DNA of 64,000 nucleotides from Amniculibacterium aquaticum (GCF_003852705.1 NZ_REFA01000011.1:1-64000), one strand, 5' to 3'; shown: positions 27,267 to 36,607, counted from the stretch's first letter. Numbers and translations are program-made. The notes: a model not told the origin generated them from the letters alone.

Positions 27267-29272
27267 AACCTCAATTTTATAAAATATCCATCGTTCTTAT
27301 TGTACTTGCCGCAATATTTGTCGCAAGGCTTTCGTATCTTCAACTGTTTACCGATCGTTATGCGCTGAATGCAGCCAATACCTCCATCAAAACCGAATAC
27401 ATCATCCCACAACGAGGTGTAATTTTCGATCGTAATGGTAAAATTTTGGTGGGCAACCAGCCTTCTTTTGAGATTTCCTACACCGATGCTTTGATGAAAC
27501 CCGACTTCGACACTTTGGATTTCTGTAATTTGCTCAGAATTTCTAAAAGCGATTTCATCAACACCATTGATAAAATTAAGAAGGAAAAATACTATTCCAA
27601 GCTAACCCCGATGACTTTTATGAAGAACATCAGTAGGGAAGAAATCGCCAGGATTCAGGAAATTATTTTCAAATATCCCGCATTTAGTATTATTTCCAGA
27701 CCTCAAAGGCAGTACAATGTGAGTACATCCGGTAATCTTTTGGGATACACCAACGAGGTGAACGAAAGGGACATCAAGAAAGACTCGCTTTATTATTTAC
27801 CCGGAGATAACATCGGAAAATCGGGGGTTGAAAAATCCTATGAAAAGCAACTTCGAGGAATTAAAGGCATACAATATATTCAGAAGGATATTAAGCTAAG
27901 AAGCGTAGGTCCGTACAAAGAAGGGCGCTTGGATAAAGATGTGGTTACCGGTCAGGATCTTACCCTTACCATCGACTACGATCTGCAAAAAATGGCCGAA
28001 GAAATGTTGGTCAACAAACACGGTGCAATTGTAGCTTTGGATCCCAATACCGGAGAGATTTTGGTTTTAGCAACCGGTCCAGATATTGATCCGGCTTTGT
28101 TTACAGGACCAGAAAAATCAAGAAATTTGTACAAATTGGCGAAAGATACTTTGTACGAAAACCAACCGACTTTTGACAGATCCATACAAGCCGCTTACCC
28201 TCCAGGATCTACTTTTAAATTATTAACAGCGCTTGCAGCATTGCAAATGGGGGTTATGGACGAAAAAACCATTTTCCCTTGTGGCCGAGGATTTTTCTAT
28301 CGAGGATTGACCATCAAAGGACATGGAGGTGCCGATCCTTTGGTGCCTTCTATTCAGGTTTCTAGTAATTGTTATTTTTCTCATGCATTCATCAATATCA
28401 TGAACAAATATCCTGGAAATCCGACCAAGGGTGTTAATGAATGGAAAGACATCATGGAAAGTTTTGGCTTGAACAAATACTTAGACAACGACTTGGCAAC
28501 CGGTGCCAAAGGCAAAATCCCAAGCGGCGAATTTTACGAGAAAAGAAGCCGCGGGAAAAAAAATTGGACTTCGGATTATACCATGAACGGGTCTATTTTT
28601 AACGGGATGGGACAAGGAGATGTGCTTTTAACACCTCTTCAGATTGCAAATTTTACGGCAGCCATAGCCAATAACGGATGGTACTATACCCCGCATATTG
28701 TGAAGTATGTGGACGGAAAACCCAATCCGGATCCTCGTTTCAAAAATAAACACTATACCAAAGTTCAAAATAAACATTTTTATGATCTTGTAAAACAAGG
28801 GATGGAAGCCGTAATGCTTCGTGGTACGGGTGCTAGCCTTAGAAGCACTGAGTTTACCCAAATGGCAAAAACCGGAACGGCACAGGTACCTCAAGGTAAG
28901 GACAATTCCATTTTCACATTAATTGCTCCAGCCGATAAACCTAAAATTGTTGTCGCTGCAGTTATGGAACATGCTGGCTTTGGTGCGACTTGGGCTGGAC
29001 CGGCTTGTACGACGATTGCTGAGAAGTACATCACCGGAACGCTGAAAAGAGAAAACCTTTATAAAAAAATGACCAATGCCAGTTTCATGGGCGAGTACAA
29101 AAGGCAGTGGTATAAAAAACACGGTAAACCGGCACCAGATTCTGCAACTTTAAAACGAATTAAAGACAGTATTCGACTGGCCAATCAGGTAAAAGCCGAA
29201 CTAAAAAATAAGAAAAAGAAAGACAGCTTACAGAATAAGAAAACCAACACCCCAAAAAGCAACAAACCATGA
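27263..29272 (+). CDS. mrdA: Elongation penicillin-binding protein PBP2
   Basis: PBP2 is the class B DD-transpeptidase of the elongation machinery, paired with RodA. The 669-residue protein has one membrane segment (about 7-27), a pedestal domain and a transpeptidase domain with STFK at S316-K319, S367-S-N369 and KTG at 536-538. The last 30 residues are very Lys-rich. The start is a GTG at 27263 that overlaps the mreD stop as GTGA; the protein starts MKPQFYK. It overlaps rodA by 4 nt. Confidence 0.95.
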   Translation: MKPQFYKISIVLIVLAAIFVARLSYLQLFTDRYALNAANTSIKTEYIIPQRGVIFDRNGKILVGNQPSFEISYTDALMKPDFDTLDFCNLLRISKSDFINTIDKIKKEKYYSKLTPMTFMKNISREEIARIQEIIFKYPAFSIISRPQRQYNVSTSGNLLGYTNEVNERDIKKDSLYYLPGDNIGKSGVEKSYEKQLRGIKGIQYIQKDIKLRSVGPYKEGRLDKDVVTGQDLTLTIDYDLQKMAEEMLVNKHGAIVALDPNTGEILVLATGPDIDPALFTGPEKSRNLYKLAKDTLYENQPTFDRSIQAAYPPGSTFKLLTALAALQMGVMDEKTIFPCGRGFFYRGLTIKGHGGADPLVPSIQVSSNCYFSHAFINIMNKYPGNPTKGVNEWKDIMESFGLNKYLDNDLATGAKGKIPSGEFYEKRSRGKKNWTSDYTMNGSIFNGMGQGDVLLTPLQIANFTAAIANNGWYYTPHIVKYVDGKPNPDPRFKNKHYTKVQNKHFYDLVKQGMEAVMLRGTGASLRSTEFTQMAKTGTAQVPQGKDNSIFTLIAPADKPKIVVAAVMEHAGFGATWAGPACTTIAEKYITGTLKRENLYKKMTNASFMGEYKRQWYKKHGKPAPDSATLKRIKDSIRLANQVKAELKNKKKKDSLQNKKTNTPKSNKP

Positions 29273-30498
29273 ATTGGACCGAAGGAATAGATAAACTGGG
29301 ACTTTCTCTCTATGCAATCCTCTGTCTTTTTGCAGTGGCGAACATTTATAGTGTTGAGCCTTCTGCCGGAATTAAACAGCTCACTTTCTTTGGAATTTCT
29401 GTCTTTATCGGTATCGTAATTTTCTTTACAAGAGCCAAATTTTTCGAAAATATGGCCGGATTGTTTTACATAGGAAGTGTCTTGCTGCTCATAGGACTTT
29501 TCCCTTTTGGCACCGAGGTTTTAGGACAAAAAAATTGGTACCGAGTTGGTGGCTTCAGTTTTCAACCGGTAGAGTTTGCCAAATTGGGGACTGCACTCAT
29601 GTTGGCCAATTATGTAGCCGGACCGGATTTTAACATAAAAATTAACAAATCACTTTGGACGGCACTCATCATTATTGGAGTTCCCGCTATCGTGGTTTTG
29701 GCCATACCCGATGTGGGATCGTTGTTGGTGTTTATGGCATTTATGATCGCGCTTTATCGCGAGGGATTGAGCGGATGGTTTTTTGGTGTTATTTTTATAT
29801 TTGGATTGGTCTTTCTGATAGCCTTGGGCATAGATCCCGTTTATGTCATTATCACCATTATCGGTATAGCTTTACTCTATGTGTTCATCAACCAAAATAG
29901 AATTTCTTGGAATGTCATTTCCATTTCCAGTATATTGGGTGTGGTGGTTGTGTTGTGTGGTTTGGCTTTTGCAGCGCCAAAAATTTTAGAAAAACTTCCA
30001 AAACACCAAAGAGAAAGGATAGAAGTCTTGTACAAAGGCGAGAAAATGTTCAGGGATACTTCCGGGTACAATTTGCTTTACTCCAAAACGGCAATTGGTT
30101 CTGGTGGTTTATTGGGCAAAGGTTATCGCGAAGGCTCTGTAACTCAAGGAAAATTTGTCCCAGAACAAAGCACGGATTATATTTTTTGTACCGTAGGCGA
30201 AGAGTGGGGTTTTGTAGGAAGCACCACTTTGATCTTGCTTTACGCCTTATACATCGGTAGAATCTATTATCTCTCAGAAAGACAGAAGAACATCTACAAT
30301 CGTGTTTTTGGGTATTGTTTCGCCTCTATTTTACTCATGCACTTTTCCATTAATATTGGAATGGTGATGGGCCTTTTCCCAACCGTAGGGATTCCGCTCC
30401 CGTTTTTTAGTTCTGGAGGAACCTCGTTGGTGACTTTTTCTATAATGAATTTTATCTTTTTTAAATTGAATTATGCGGATAAAAACTCTTTGGTCTAG
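29269..30498 (+). CDS. rodA: RodA SEDS peptidoglycan polymerase
   Basis: RodA polymerises glycan strands during elongation. The 409-residue polytopic protein has the SEDS stretches GQKNWYRVGGFSFQPVEFAK near residues 85-104 and FVPEQSTDYIFCTVGEEWG, then the C-terminal FPTVGIPLPFFSSGGTS. Position after PBP2 distinguishes it from ftsW at 8235. The ATG overlaps the PBP2 stop codon. Its last 26 nt overlap the following small gene. Confidence 0.95.
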   Translation: MNWTEGIDKLGLSLYAILCLFAVANIYSVEPSAGIKQLTFFGISVFIGIVIFFTRAKFFENMAGLFYIGSVLLLIGLFPFGTEVLGQKNWYRVGGFSFQPVEFAKLGTALMLANYVAGPDFNIKINKSLWTALIIIGVPAIVVLAIPDVGSLLVFMAFMIALYREGLSGWFFGVIFIFGLVFLIALGIDPVYVIITIIGIALLYVFINQNRISWNVISISSILGVVVVLCGLAFAAPKILEKLPKHQRERIEVLYKGEKMFRDTSGYNLLYSKTAIGSGGLLGKGYREGSVTQGKFVPEQSTDYIFCTVGEEWGFVGSTTLILLYALYIGRIYYLSERQKNIYNRVFGYCFASILLMHFSINIGMVMGLFPTVGIPLPFFSSGGTSLVTFSIMNFIFFKLNYADKNSLV

Positions 30499-30895
30499 CC
30501 TGATTTTCGTTTTGATGTCTGTATCAACATTTGCTCAAAAATCCGATATTTTGAAGGTGATGAGCAATCAAAAAACCGCGTGGAATCGTGGAGATATCGA
30601 GGGCTACATGCAAGGCTATTGGAAAAACGATTCCTTGGTGTTTATTGGATCGCGAGGTACAACTTACGGGTGGAAAAATACTTTGAACAATTACAAAAAA
30701 GGATATCCCAACAAAGAAAGAATGGGCGAGCTGGATTTTACGGATATTCGCATAAAAATGCTGGGTAAAAAACATGCTTTGGTCATTGGAAAATGGAAAT
30801 TGATCCGAGAAAAAGACAGCCCCAGCGGGATATTCACTTTAATTTTTGAACGCTTTCACAAAGACTGGAGAATCATTTCCGATCATACCGAATAA
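30473..30895 (+). CDS. Secreted NTF2-like (DUF4440-type) protein
   Basis: This 140-residue protein has a signal peptide (about 1-21, ending STFAQ) and an NTF2/SnoaL-like domain. Pattern features are QKTAWNRGDIEGYMQGYW, SRGTTYGWKNTLNNY and the terminal ERFHKDWRIISDHTE. Proteins of this type occur widely in Bacteroidota and their ligand is unknown. The ATG lies within rodA (26-nt overlap), so it is probably coupled to the rod-shape operon, whose last gene it is. A bidirectional terminator follows. Confidence 0.75.
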   Translation: MRIKTLWSSLIFVLMSVSTFAQKSDILKVMSNQKTAWNRGDIEGYMQGYWKNDSLVFIGSRGTTYGWKNTLNNYKKGYPNKERMGELDFTDIRIKMLGKKHALVIGKWKLIREKDSPSGIFTLIFERFHKDWRIISDHTE

Positions 30896-30897
30896 AA

Positions 30898-30923
30898 AAT
30901 CCGCCTCAGTTAAAAGGCGGATT
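30898..30923. terminator. Bidirectional terminator between rodA operon and Hc1-like gene
   Basis: AATCCGCCT (30898-30906) pairs with AGGCGGATT (30915-30923) around an 8-nt loop. A-rich and T-rich flanks let it serve both converging transcripts. Confidence 0.85.
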
Positions 30924-30943
30924 TTATTTCTATTTCAGTAGGC

Positions 30944-31123
30944 TTAGTTTGCTTTAGAAGCTTCTACAGATTCTTTTCTGAAATCTTTGAAAAGTTTGCT
31001 AAGTTCCAATGCTGCTTTTCTAGCTCTTGTTCCTGCAGCTTTGTTTCCTTTTTCTACTTGTTGAGACGCTTCTTTAGTGAAAGTTTCGTACTCGGCAGTA
31101 ATCTTTTCGATTAGTTCTTTCAT
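30944..31123 (-). CDS. Hc1-like mini histone
   Basis: A 59-residue open frame starts MKELIEKITAEYETF and ends ESVEASKAN. The central EKGNKAAGTRARKAALEL and KLFKDFRKES strongly resemble chlamydial histone H1-like protein Hc1 (KGNKAAAQRVR...YRKESIKAEK). It has 11 Lys and 3 Arg residues and no signal peptide. The predicted role is nucleoid binding, by family analogy. It is just below common length cut-offs. A -7 element lies at 31162-31155 and a shared terminator follows its stop. Confidence 0.87.
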   Translation of the reverse strand: MKELIEKITAEYETFTKEASQQVEKGNKAAGTRARKAALELSKLFKDFRKESVEASKAN

Positions 31124-31154
31124 AGTTTTTTGTATTTATTATTTGAATAGGATG

Positions 31155-31162
31155 CAAATATA
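31155..31162 (-). promoter_or_regulatory. Hc1-like gene promoter -7 element
   Basis: TATATTTG on the minus strand, 31 nt before the ATG at 31123; consensus Bacteroidota -7 element. Confidence 0.5.
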
Positions 31163-31299
31163 ATATTTTCAACGAATGAACACCATAAAATTATCAGAAA
31201 ATGCAGTGAGAATCATGGTTTTCACTACATTTTTGGTCAGAAATACTTAATTTTTTTCATTCATCAACCTAAAATTGAATTCTAAGTTGAAATCTTAAG

Positions 31300-31307
31300 T
31301 ATCTTTG
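31300..31307 (+). promoter_or_regulatory. tsaB promoter -7 element
   Basis: TATCTTTG lies 34 nt before the ATG at 31342. It would drive tsaB and the adjoining methyltransferase. Confidence 0.5.
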
Positions 31308-31341
31308 CAAACAATTGTTCAATGCAAATCCGACTAGATTC

Positions 31342-32010
31342 ATGAGAATTTTACACCTAGAAACCTCATCTAAAAATTGTTCTGTAGCCATTTCTGAAGA
31401 TCAAAAAATCCTGTGTTCTTGCGATGAAGTTTCAGAAAATTACAAACAATCCGAAAGCTTGCACACCTTTGTTCAATGGGCATTGGAAGGCGCAGAGATC
31501 GACCTTAGCAGCATTGATGCAATTGCATTAGGAATGGGACCCGGATCTTACACCGGACTCCGAATTGGGGCTTCTGCAGCCAAAGGTTTTTGTTTTGGCC
31601 TGAATGTACCACTCATCGCCATCAACTCTTTGGATTCTATGGTTGAGCCTTTTATAGGTGAAGATTTTGACCTCATCATTCCCATGGTCGATGCCCGAAG
31701 AATGGAGGTGTATTGCGGGATTTATGATGCGAAAACAGGAGCTGTTCTTGGCGCTACAGAAGCAAAAATTTTGGAAAACTCCTCATTTGATAATTTTAAA
31801 GATAAAAAAATTCTTTTTGTTGGAGATGGTGCCAAAAAAGCAGAAACCCTACTTCAATTGCCCTTTGCCAAATACAATTCAGAGGTCTATCCTTCTGCAA
31901 AATATTTGGTGAATAAAGCCACAGAAAAATTTAAAAATAAAGATTTTGAAGATGTGGCCTACTTTGAACCCTTCTATTTGAAAGATTTTCATGGACTAAA
32001 GAAAAATTAA
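31342..32010 (+). CDS. tsaB: tRNA threonylcarbamoyladenosine protein TsaB
   Basis: TsaB is the scaffold partner of TsaD and TsaE in making the t6A modification at position 37 of ANN-decoding tRNAs. The 222-residue ASKHA-fold protein begins MRILHLETSSKNCSVAI and holds ALGMGPGSYTGLRIGASAAKG (around 68-88), the TsaB signature. The ATG at 31342 is chosen over a TTG nine codons upstream. Its stop codon abuts the start of the methyltransferase gene. Confidence 0.94.
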   Translation: MRILHLETSSKNCSVAISEDQKILCSCDEVSENYKQSESLHTFVQWALEGAEIDLSSIDAIALGMGPGSYTGLRIGASAAKGFCFGLNVPLIAINSLDSMVEPFIGEDFDLIIPMVDARRMEVYCGIYDAKTGAVLGATEAKILENSSFDNFKDKKILFVGDGAKKAETLLQLPFAKYNSEVYPSAKYLVNKATEKFKNKDFEDVAYFEPFYLKDFHGLKKN

Positions 32011-32823
32011 ATGAAACGCAATAGATCAGAAGAGAGCAAATACATCGACATCAACCGACAATCTTGGAACAATCGTGTTGATGCACATCTGAAGTCGGAT
32101 TTTTATGACCTGGATAATTTTTTAAAAGGGAAAAATTCACTTAACGACATAGAGCTTGACTTGCTGGGCGATGTCCAAGGAAAGTCAATTTTGCATTTAC
32201 AATGCCATTTCGGTCAAGATTCTATTTCGTTAGAGCGTTTGGGAGCTAGGGTTACTGGGGTCGATTTATCCGACAAAGCCATTGAAAAAGCAAAGGAGAT
32301 TGCGCAAAAAGCCAATTGCAATACAAAATTTATTTGTTGTGACATTTACGATTTACCCAAGCATTTGGACGAAAAATTTGACTTCGTTTTCACAAGTTAC
32401 GGGACCATAGGTTGGCTGCCCGATATGGATCGATGGGCAGAAATAGTTTCAACATTTCTAAAACCCAATGGGAAATTTGTTTTTGTTGAATTTCATCCTG
32501 TTGTGTGGATGTTTGATGATAATTTTGAGAAAGTTGGGTACAACTATTTCAATTCTGGTGCAATTGTAGAAACAGAAAATGGAACTTATGCCGATAAAAA
32601 TGCCGAAATTACACAAACTTCCGTGATGTGGAACCACGGCTTAGGTGAGGTTGTAAGTGCACTAATTAAAAACGGTCTGGAAATTAACTCTTTGGAAGAG
32701 TACGACTACTCACCCTACAACTGCTTCAACAAAACAATAGAATTTGAACCCAATCGTTACAGAATTAAACATTTGGAAGACAACATTCCCCTGGTGTATT
32801 CAATAACCGCAAGTCGAAAATAA
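32011..32823 (+). CDS. Class I SAM-dependent methyltransferase
   Basis: This 270-residue cytoplasmic protein has the SAM-binding motif SILHLQCHFGQD (around 55-66), the acidic GVDLSD loop and a FTSYGTIGWLPD post-motif region. The substrate cannot be told from sequence. It starts with no gap after tsaB, so the two are co-transcribed, although no functional link is known. A strong terminator follows. Confidence 0.85.
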   Translation: MKRNRSEESKYIDINRQSWNNRVDAHLKSDFYDLDNFLKGKNSLNDIELDLLGDVQGKSILHLQCHFGQDSISLERLGARVTGVDLSDKAIEKAKEIAQKANCNTKFICCDIYDLPKHLDEKFDFVFTSYGTIGWLPDMDRWAEIVSTFLKPNGKFVFVEFHPVVWMFDDNFEKVGYNYFNSGAIVETENGTYADKNAEITQTSVMWNHGLGEVVSALIKNGLEINSLEEYDYSPYNCFNKTIEFEPNRYRIKHLEDNIPLVYSITASRK

Positions 32824-32850
32824 TAAAAAACAATTTGATTTTTTAGAATA

Positions 32851-32888
32851 AAAAGTGGCTGTCAGAAAAAATTGACAGCCACTTTTTT
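32851..32888. terminator. Terminator after the methyltransferase gene
   Basis: A 14-bp perfect stem pairs 32851-32864 with 32873-32886 around an 8-nt loop, followed by T residues; A residues precede it, so it may also end the convergent porW/sprE transcript. Confidence 0.88.
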
Positions 32889-32936
32889 ATGTTGATTTTA
32901 TTCGCATCTCTATTCTGAAAAGGTTCAGATGCACAC

Positions 32937-35432
32937 TTATTTTTTGGTTTTCACTTGGGCATCAATTGTTTCCAAGTTTTGTGATGTGTTTATTTTTTTA
33001 TTCAGATCTGCATTCTTTTTCACAGGCGGTGCCCCAGAATTTCCTGAGTTAAACAATCCTCCCGATGTTGCTGGTGGTGCGGCCTTTGGCAGGTTGTTAT
33101 TCGGCTGCTGTATCGGATTGCCTTTGTTGTCCATCATTTGCAATTTGATATCGCTTTTTAGATAGTTCAGCATTTCTTTGGCTTTTTTGCCCTCATCCGT
33201 TTTGGCATAGTTCAAAACAATTTGCTCCAACTGAAGGATCATGATTTCTTTTCCGGATAATTTCCCGGTCAAAAAGGCGTTCAACAAAGAAAGTTTTGGC
33301 ACCAAAGCGTCTTTAGGATGGTCTTTCAAAGTTTTTTCAACCAAGAGCTTACCTTCTGCATATTTCTCGTCTTTGTAAAGCTGGTAAGCTTCGAGATAGG
33401 CACTTTCTACCGCTTCAGCAGATTTTAAGAAGTTACTGCCTCTTGGGTTTCTGGCAAACTCAGCATAGGAACTGTACGGATAATCGTTGATCAGGATGTT
33501 TTTTGCTCGTTCAGCAATTTCGGGATTCTTTTCATAATTCATCCAAAAGATTTGGTACAAGGCTTTTAACATAACATCTTCCACGGGTTTGTTGTCCACC
33601 AATTTGTACAAGGTTTTGGTTGCCAACGGTCGGTTGCTAAACAGATTGTCGTACATGATACCCAAACCAAGAGATGCAGTGTCCCGATCTTTTTTTAACT
33701 GATCCAACTGTGCCAAATCTGTTGGGATTTTTTCGATGTAAAAAGCAGGTTCGTATCTTCGTGGGTCGGGTGCGGAAGAGGTACCCATAACGGAGTTTTT
33801 TGTATCGACAAGGGTTGCCATTTTAGCGGAAAATCGCCAATTGTCCGACAAAGCACGATCGCCCCAAATTTGTTTAAAACTGCTTGTTCCTTTTGCAACG
33901 GTATTCTGATTGTTAAAGTAAAAACCTTTGGTTCCTGTTCCAAAATCCTGAAAATTATTCCCGGAATTTCCAAAAATCGAATTTTTGCTAAAATCAGAAT
34001 TGTCAAAACCGGCATTTCTTTCTTTTAGTTTTCTTTCTCTTTCAGCAAGCTCTTCTTTGGCTTTTAGCGTGTTGATGTATTTTTGGAAAAAAGCCGTTCT
34101 ATCCGCCTCTGGCATGGCTGCTAATGCCAGAATACTGTCATTCTTTTTGATGAGGTAATAGTTTTTTGAGAGCTTTTTTATGTTATCGCTCTGCTCTTTC
34201 AAAAGGATTTTTGTCGGAGCGTGCGTCATGGCTACCAATGCCGAATCATAATAGGCTCCAGCCGTGATGTAATCGTCTTTCTCCAGATAATGTTTACCAA
34301 TTTCATAATAATCTAAACCTCGAATTTGAGAATCTGAAACTTTTTCCTTAAGCGATTTTCTAAAATAGTCTAGCGCCTCTTGTTTCTTTCCTACTTTGTT
34401 AGCCATCAGTCCTAAAGCGTAGTAAAATTCGTTTTTTCTGGAGGCGTAAGTTCCTTTTTTCGAGATGTTTTCTAAATATTTTCTAGCTCCTTCATAATCG
34501 TCTTTGGAGTTGTAGGTTTTTGCGATTTCTATTTGTGATTTTACTTCAAATTCAAAATCATTGGCGTATTTGTACGCGTTTAAAAAAGCAGTTCTGGCTT
34601 CTACATTTTTCCCTTTTTCCGAAAGGAGTTGCCCTTTTAGAAAGGAAATTCTACTTTTTAATGGGCGATCCGAGTTCAGAGCAAATGCCCGATCCAACTC
34701 TGCAATGGCTTGATCTTTTTTGTCAAATAAAATTAAATTTTCTGCATTAAAAACAGATAAAACTTTATCGTATTTCTTGGAAATATTTTGTTTCTTAAGC
34801 TCAGTAAAAATAGAATTGGCTTTGTGATAATCTTTTAGTTTTGTGTAGGCAAGTCCTTCGTACACGATGGCCAGAGGCATTCTTTTGTCTCTCGGCATAA
34901 TCTGTTTCAAGCTGCCGAATGCATCAAGAGCTTCGATGGGTTTGTTTTGGTAAATTCTGGATTTTATTAAAACCATATACGCATCAAAAATTTGATCGTT
35001 TTTTTCCAATCCTTTTCTCATAACGGAATAGTTGTGTATGGTTTTCAGTGCTTTACCTTCTGCAATTTCCAAAATACTTGCTCCTTTCACTCCGGTAGTA
35101 TTCGTTCCTGGAGAGGCAGGTGGTACGCCTCCAGTATTGGGAATGGACGGGACATTTGCATTTGAACCCCCAGAAAATGACGAACTTGACGAAACCAAAC
35201 CTTCCGAAGGATCGTTGTATTTGACCAAAGAAATGTACCCCGAATAAAAATTATCTTTATAGGCTTTCTCACGGCTTTCCAATTCCGTATTCAAGGCTTC
35301 TTTGGCATTGAACAAGGTATTGTTTTGTGCTGTAAAACCTTTTAGGAATCGGCCACGAGTCTCAGGACTTTTGTTGGATCCACAAGAAAATAAGACTGCG
35401 CCTAAAAATAGATATAAAAAATTTCTTTTCAT
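32937..35432 (-). CDS. TPR lipoprotein, PorW/SprE-like (type IX secretion/gliding)
   Basis: This 831-residue protein has a lipoprotein signal with lipobox LFSC (Cys17) and many tetratricopeptide-like helical repeats between about 130 and 420 and again near 650-760. The N-terminal region GFTAQNNTLFNAKEAL and the first repeat AEGKALKTIHNYSVMRKG resemble SprE/PorW, a lipoprotein that links the outer and inner membrane parts of the type IX secretion system. An unusual Ser/Gly/Pro-rich stretch lies at about 80-118. The call is from pattern memory; a generic TPR lipoprotein is the alternative. Long upstream gap suggests its own promoter. Confidence 0.7.
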   Translation of the reverse strand: MKRNFLYLFLGAVLFSCGSNKSPETRGRFLKGFTAQNNTLFNAKEALNTELESREKAYKDNFYSGYISLVKYNDPSEGLVSSSSSFSGGSNANVPSIPNTGGVPPASPGTNTTGVKGASILEIAEGKALKTIHNYSVMRKGLEKNDQIFDAYMVLIKSRIYQNKPIEALDAFGSLKQIMPRDKRMPLAIVYEGLAYTKLKDYHKANSIFTELKKQNISKKYDKVLSVFNAENLILFDKKDQAIAELDRAFALNSDRPLKSRISFLKGQLLSEKGKNVEARTAFLNAYKYANDFEFEVKSQIEIAKTYNSKDDYEGARKYLENISKKGTYASRKNEFYYALGLMANKVGKKQEALDYFRKSLKEKVSDSQIRGLDYYEIGKHYLEKDDYITAGAYYDSALVAMTHAPTKILLKEQSDNIKKLSKNYYLIKKNDSILALAAMPEADRTAFFQKYINTLKAKEELAERERKLKERNAGFDNSDFSKNSIFGNSGNNFQDFGTGTKGFYFNNQNTVAKGTSSFKQIWGDRALSDNWRFSAKMATLVDTKNSVMGTSSAPDPRRYEPAFYIEKIPTDLAQLDQLKKDRDTASLGLGIMYDNLFSNRPLATKTLYKLVDNKPVEDVMLKALYQIFWMNYEKNPEIAERAKNILINDYPYSSYAEFARNPRGSNFLKSAEAVESAYLEAYQLYKDEKYAEGKLLVEKTLKDHPKDALVPKLSLLNAFLTGKLSGKEIMILQLEQIVLNYAKTDEGKKAKEMLNYLKSDIKLQMMDNKGNPIQQPNNNLPKAAPPATSGGLFNSGNSGAPPVKKNADLNKKINTSQNLETIDAQVKTKK

Positions 35433-35510
35433 TATTGTATAATAACTGCAAACACTTCGAATTATTTTGTTGATTTGCCAAATGTTTGCGTAAATTTAAT
35501 GAAATTTTGA

Positions 35511-36080
35511 TTAATGCTGAATCTTTTGAAAATCAAATATCAAAGGATAGATTTCGTGGGTAGGCAATCCCATAATGGTATAGTAGCTGCCTTCAATCTT
35601 AGAAATCTTAGCCATACCCAACCATTCTTGTACACCATAACTGCCGGCTTTGTCGTAGGGTTGGTATTTTTCCAAATAAAATTCAATTTCTTGATCGCTT
35701 ATTTCTAAAAACGAAACTTGGGCAACATCGGTTTTTGTGATGGATTTGTCGTTGTTTTTTAGGGTAAATGCCGTGTACACCTGATGGGTTTTCCCTGAAA
35801 GTTGTTGCAACATTTTTTTAGCATCTTCCTTGTCTTTTGGTTTGCCCAAAATCGTTCCTTCCAACGCAACAACGGTATCCGCGGTAATCAAAATTTCGTC
35901 ATTATCGAGATTTGAATAGGCGTTGGACTTTAACAAAGATACAAAAGCGGCTACTTCTTCTGAGGGCAAGTTTTCCGGAAAAGACTCGTCGCAATCGATG
36001 TTTACCACTTGGTATTCAAATCCCAATTCTTGTAAAAGTTCTTTTCGTCTTGGCGAATTGGAGGCTAATAATAATTTCAT
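35511..36080 (-). CDS. maf: Maf-family nucleotide pyrophosphatase
   Basis: This 189-residue cytoplasmic enzyme belongs to the Maf family, which hydrolyses non-canonical or pyrimidine nucleoside triphosphates and can arrest division. Motifs are LASNSPRRKELLQELG (4-19), ITADTVVALEGTILGKPKD and GKTHQVYTAF, matching the dTTP/UTP-type group. The ATG at 36080 gives the standard MKLLLASNSPRR start; 13 extra upstream residues of the open frame are rejected. It lies 8 nt after the KdsC-like gene. Confidence 0.92.
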   Translation of the reverse strand: MKLLLASNSPRRKELLQELGFEYQVVNIDCDESFPENLPSEEVAAFVSLLKSNAYSNLDNDEILITADTVVALEGTILGKPKDKEDAKKMLQQLSGKTHQVYTAFTLKNNDKSITKTDVAQVSFLEISDQEIEFYLEKYQPYDKAGSYGVQEWLGMAKISKIEGSYYTIMGLPTHEIYPLIFDFQKIQH

Positions 36081-36088
36081 TTTTAGAA

Positions 36089-36607
36089 TTAAATGCTTTG
36101 AGTATTGTCTTCTGTCCACTTTCCGTGTACCTTCATCACCTGTTCTATCACATCACGGACAGCACCTTTGCCGCCGGCAATGGGCGAGATGTAATCGGCT
36201 ATGGCTTTCACTTCTGGGACTGCATTTTCCGGACAAGTAGCCAGACCTGCGTTTTTCATCATCGCAATGTCTGGGATGTCGTCGCCCATCACCAAAATTT
36301 CTTCGCTTTTCAGTTGGTATTTTTCTTTAAATTTTTCAAAATCTTCTCGTTTGTCTTGGGATTTTGGGTAATAATCTTGGATGCCCAGATAGTGAACTCT
36401 GTGTTTGACCATGTCGTCATTTCCACCGGTAATCACTCCGATTGGATATTTGTTTTTTATGGCTTTCACCACGGCATAACCGTCCAGGACATTCATCACT
36501 CGGGACATGTGTCCACCAGGAAGCAGATATACGCTACCGTCTGTAAATACGCCATCGACATCAAAAACAAAAGCTTTTATATTTTTAAGTTTAAATTTAT
36601 AACTCAT
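36089..36607 (-). CDS. KdsC-like HAD phosphatase (KDO 8-phosphate phosphatase)
   Basis: This 172-residue HAD-superfamily protein has the C0-type features of KdsC: motif I DVDGVFTDGSVY (16-27), motif II TGGNDD and motif III/IV GDDIPDIAMM with GGKGAVRDVIEQVM at the C-terminus. KdsC releases phosphate from KDO-8-P for lipopolysaccharide core synthesis. Other sugar phosphates are possible substrates. It overlaps the DUF2520 gene by 11 nt. Confidence 0.85.
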   Translation of the reverse strand: MSYKFKLKNIKAFVFDVDGVFTDGSVYLLPGGHMSRVMNVLDGYAVVKAIKNKYPIGVITGGNDDMVKHRVHYLGIQDYYPKSQDKREDFEKFKEKYQLKSEEILVMGDDIPDIAMMKNAGLATCPENAVPEVKAIADYISPIAGGKGAVRDVIEQVMKVHGKWTEDNTQSI

